Of a stretch of DNA of 42,560 nucleotides, positions 41,289 through 42,560 are shown one piece after another. Where the stretch lies: positions 1-42,560 of the forward strand of contig CAJQHM010000026.1 of NCBI GenBank assembly GCA_905478195.1, written 5' to 3'. A model generated the notes under the pieces. It was not told the origin of the DNA and ran no database searches. It saw only the letters and a list, made by a program, of their open reading frames with translations. The translations under genes were made by a program, and so were the position numbers. The DNA is from an uncultured Pseudomonadales bacterium. GTDB lineage: Bacteria; Pseudomonadota; Gammaproteobacteria; Pseudomonadales; Pseudohongiellaceae. Every line of letters starts with the position of its first letter. Within the stretch, counting starts at the first letter, position 1.

Positions 41289-42560
41289 ATGACCGAGACA
41301 CCTAGTTCAGATATAGAGATAGAAGCCCAACCGCCGCAGGTTGTGGATCAGCAGGACGAATTTGTCGCCAATTTGTCAAAGATCTACCAACGTCTCAAGT
41401 ACAGCAAGAAATTAAAGACCGCCATGAAGGAGGTCGAAAAAGACCTGCTCGGCTTGCTGGATGTCAAACTGTTCACGATCTATCAGAGCGTGGATAACGG
41501 CAAGGAAATTCTAGCCAGCTTCAAAGGTGGCGATCCTGACGATGATGATTCGATAGAGATCAGGGTTCCGTTCAGCCCGACCTCCTTGGCCGGTTACGTG
41601 GCGTTAAGCCAAAGAGCCCTGGTTATTAAAAATGTCTTGAACAGCGATGAGCTGATCGACATCCACCCGCGCTTACAATTTGATAAACGTTTCAGCGAAG
41701 CCAAGGGCTGGAACGTGAAATCTATGATCATCGTTCCCATCAAGGATGAAATCCTGCTGGGAGTTATGCAGCTGATCAATTTTGAGGGTGACCGAGAATT
41801 CACCAAGACGGATCTGAAACACGCGATGATGGTTAGCCAGATGTTGGCTAAACAATTCCGTTCCTCTTTACAAAGCACACAGGGCCCCTTCGACTACCTG
41901 GTTCAGAAGAGCAAGATATCTGGGGTCGAGCTAGCCGAATTGCAGAACAATGTCTCGCTATACGGCGGCTCTGTTACGCGTAGCCTGATGGAAGAATTCA
42001 ATATAGAGGCAGACGATGTAGGTAAGTCACTAGAGCATTACTACCGCGTTCCCTATATGAAATACGACTCGGATCACGAGCTACCCGTCGACCTCCTAGA
42101 AAATATTGGTGTGAGCTATTTGCGCAGCAATCTGTGGTTGCCAGTTGCGGGTGATAAGGAAGAGGCTGTTATTCTTATTTATGATCCCTCCGACTATCAG
42201 CGCATCATGGAAATCCAGGGTGTTGTTAACGCCAGAAACTATGTGTTTCGCGTAGGTCTTCCCGAACATATACAGCAGTTCTTGCGCGGTGATGCAGACG
42301 CCGATATGGAAGCCGGCTTCGATGACGTATTCGATGCGCTCGGTGGCGAAGATGGCATAGAGATTGATGGGGGTGATGACGACGACGAAGATGAAGGCCT
42401 GGCGGCTACCTCGGGCATCATCCAGCTGGTGAATCGAATTATTACCGAATCAGAAAGGCTGGGCGCTTCGGATATTCATATCGAACCAGGTAAGGATGAT
42501 GCGCCCGGCGGTGTGCGGATTCGTGTCGACGGGATCTGCAGAGAGTTGTTAAAGGTACCA
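41289..42560 (+). CDS. GspE/PilB-type secretion ATPase with N-terminal GAF domain (3' end cut)
   Basis: The frame is open from ATG 41289 to the window end (424 codons). An AGAGAAG precedes it. Residues about 20-190 form a GAF domain (QRLKYSKKLKTAMKEVEKDLLGLLD; SMIIVPIKDEILLGVMQLINFEG, quoted in part). A GspE/MshE N-terminal-like domain follows (about 200-330), with SKISGVELAELQNN and DYQRIMEIQG. An acidic linker (about 334-365, GDDDDEDEG) leads into the start of the ATPase core: LVNRIITESERLGASDIHIEP and VRIRVDGICRELL. Walker motifs would lie beyond the edge. It probably drives a type II secretion or type IV pilus machine whose activity is tuned by a GAF ligand. Confidence 0.88.
   Translation, partial: MTETPSSDIEIEAQPPQVVDQQDEFVANLSKIYQRLKYSKKLKTAMKEVEKDLLGLLDVKLFTIYQSVDNGKEILASFKGGDPDDDDSIEIRVPFSPTSLAGYVALSQRALVIKNVLNSDELIDIHPRLQFDKRFSEAKGWNVKSMIIVPIKDEILLGVMQLINFEGDREFTKTDLKHAMMVSQMLAKQFRSSLQSTQGPFDYLVQKSKISGVELAELQNNVSLYGGSVTRSLMEEFNIEADDVGKSLEHYYRVPYMKYDSDHELPVDLLENIGVSYLRSNLWLPVAGDKEEAVILIYDPSDYQRIMEIQGVVNARNYVFRVGLPEHIQQFLRGDADADMEAGFDDVFDALGGEDGIEIDGGDDDDEDEGLAATSGIIQLVNRIITESERLGASDIHIEPGKDDAPGGVRIRVDGICRELLKVP

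Noticed and set aside
1-42560. CRISPR array, prophage, insertion sequence, rRNA or tRNA genes
   Set aside because: No regularly spaced repeats, transposase or phage genes, and no cloverleaf or rRNA sequence was seen in the gaps between genes, which are all under about 300 bases.

Overview
The window looks like chromosomal DNA of a free-living, aerobic gammaproteobacterium, probably marine. RimO, RimI preceded by a HolD-like gene, a PA3496-type small acidic protein, MarC, a GspE/PilB-type ATPase and an Anbu locus are all typical of that class. No rRNA, tRNA, CRISPR array, integrase or insertion sequence was seen. Genes are tightly packed, with many 4-nt overlaps, and I found no sign of recent horizontal transfer. 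The lineage below class level is a guess.

Positions 1-7.3 kb carry a membrane protein (+), then a minus-strand run: an ECH1-type dienoyl-CoA isomerase, a small secreted protein, rimO, a decayed patch (4.08-5.35 kb), an intact GNAT acetyltransferase, MarC and an aspartate/glutamate-racemase-family protein. The decayed patch holds an acyl-CoA ligase relic with in-frame stops, a 40-codon orphan tail and a frameshifted GNAT gene. A C-terminal scrap of a beta-propeller gene lies just beyond rimO.

Positions 7.5-9.8 kb hold a VanX/DdpX-like dipeptidase, a membrane protein and a secreted esterase (+). Positions 9.8-12.7 kb (-) hold a parallel beta-helix lipoprotein overlapping a diheme cytochrome lipoprotein, then a secreted cupin with its own terminator.

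Positions 12.9-22.7 kb (+) are a periplasmic oxidation and uptake region: a diheme cytochrome c, a PQQ alcohol dehydrogenase, a cytochrome c fused to a PHM-like copper monooxygenase with a full set of candidate copper ligands, a secreted partner of unknown function, a TAXI-TRAP binding protein, a fused TRAP permease, and a six-bladed propeller resembling peptidyl-hydroxyglycine amidating lyase (PAL). The order suggests periplasmic oxidation of an unknown organic substrate, electrons passing to cytochromes, and uptake of an acid product.

Positions 22.7-29.2 kb hold a small membrane protein, a rhodanese, a Tat-exported tandem VOC protein, a Tas-like aldo/keto reductase, a secreted NUC-family protein that has lost its catalytic residues, an FAH-family hydrolase and an SLC13-type permease.

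Positions 29.2-33.4 kb hold a predicted peptide-ligase/proteolysis locus: circularly permuted ATP-grasp, alpha-E protein, zinc metallopeptidase and, convergent with a 44-nt tail overlap, the proteasome-like peptidase Anbu. Together with the PHM/PAL region this is the most interesting part of the window.

Positions 33.5-42.6 kb hold a PA3496-family protein, an acyl-CoA synthetase overlapping a quinone oxidoreductase, a HolD-like gene with rimI, a small membrane protein and a zinc-finger protein, a HisC-type aminotransferase, a secreted protein with a lysozyme-like motif, and the 5' part of a GAF-containing GspE/PilB-type ATPase that runs off the right edge.
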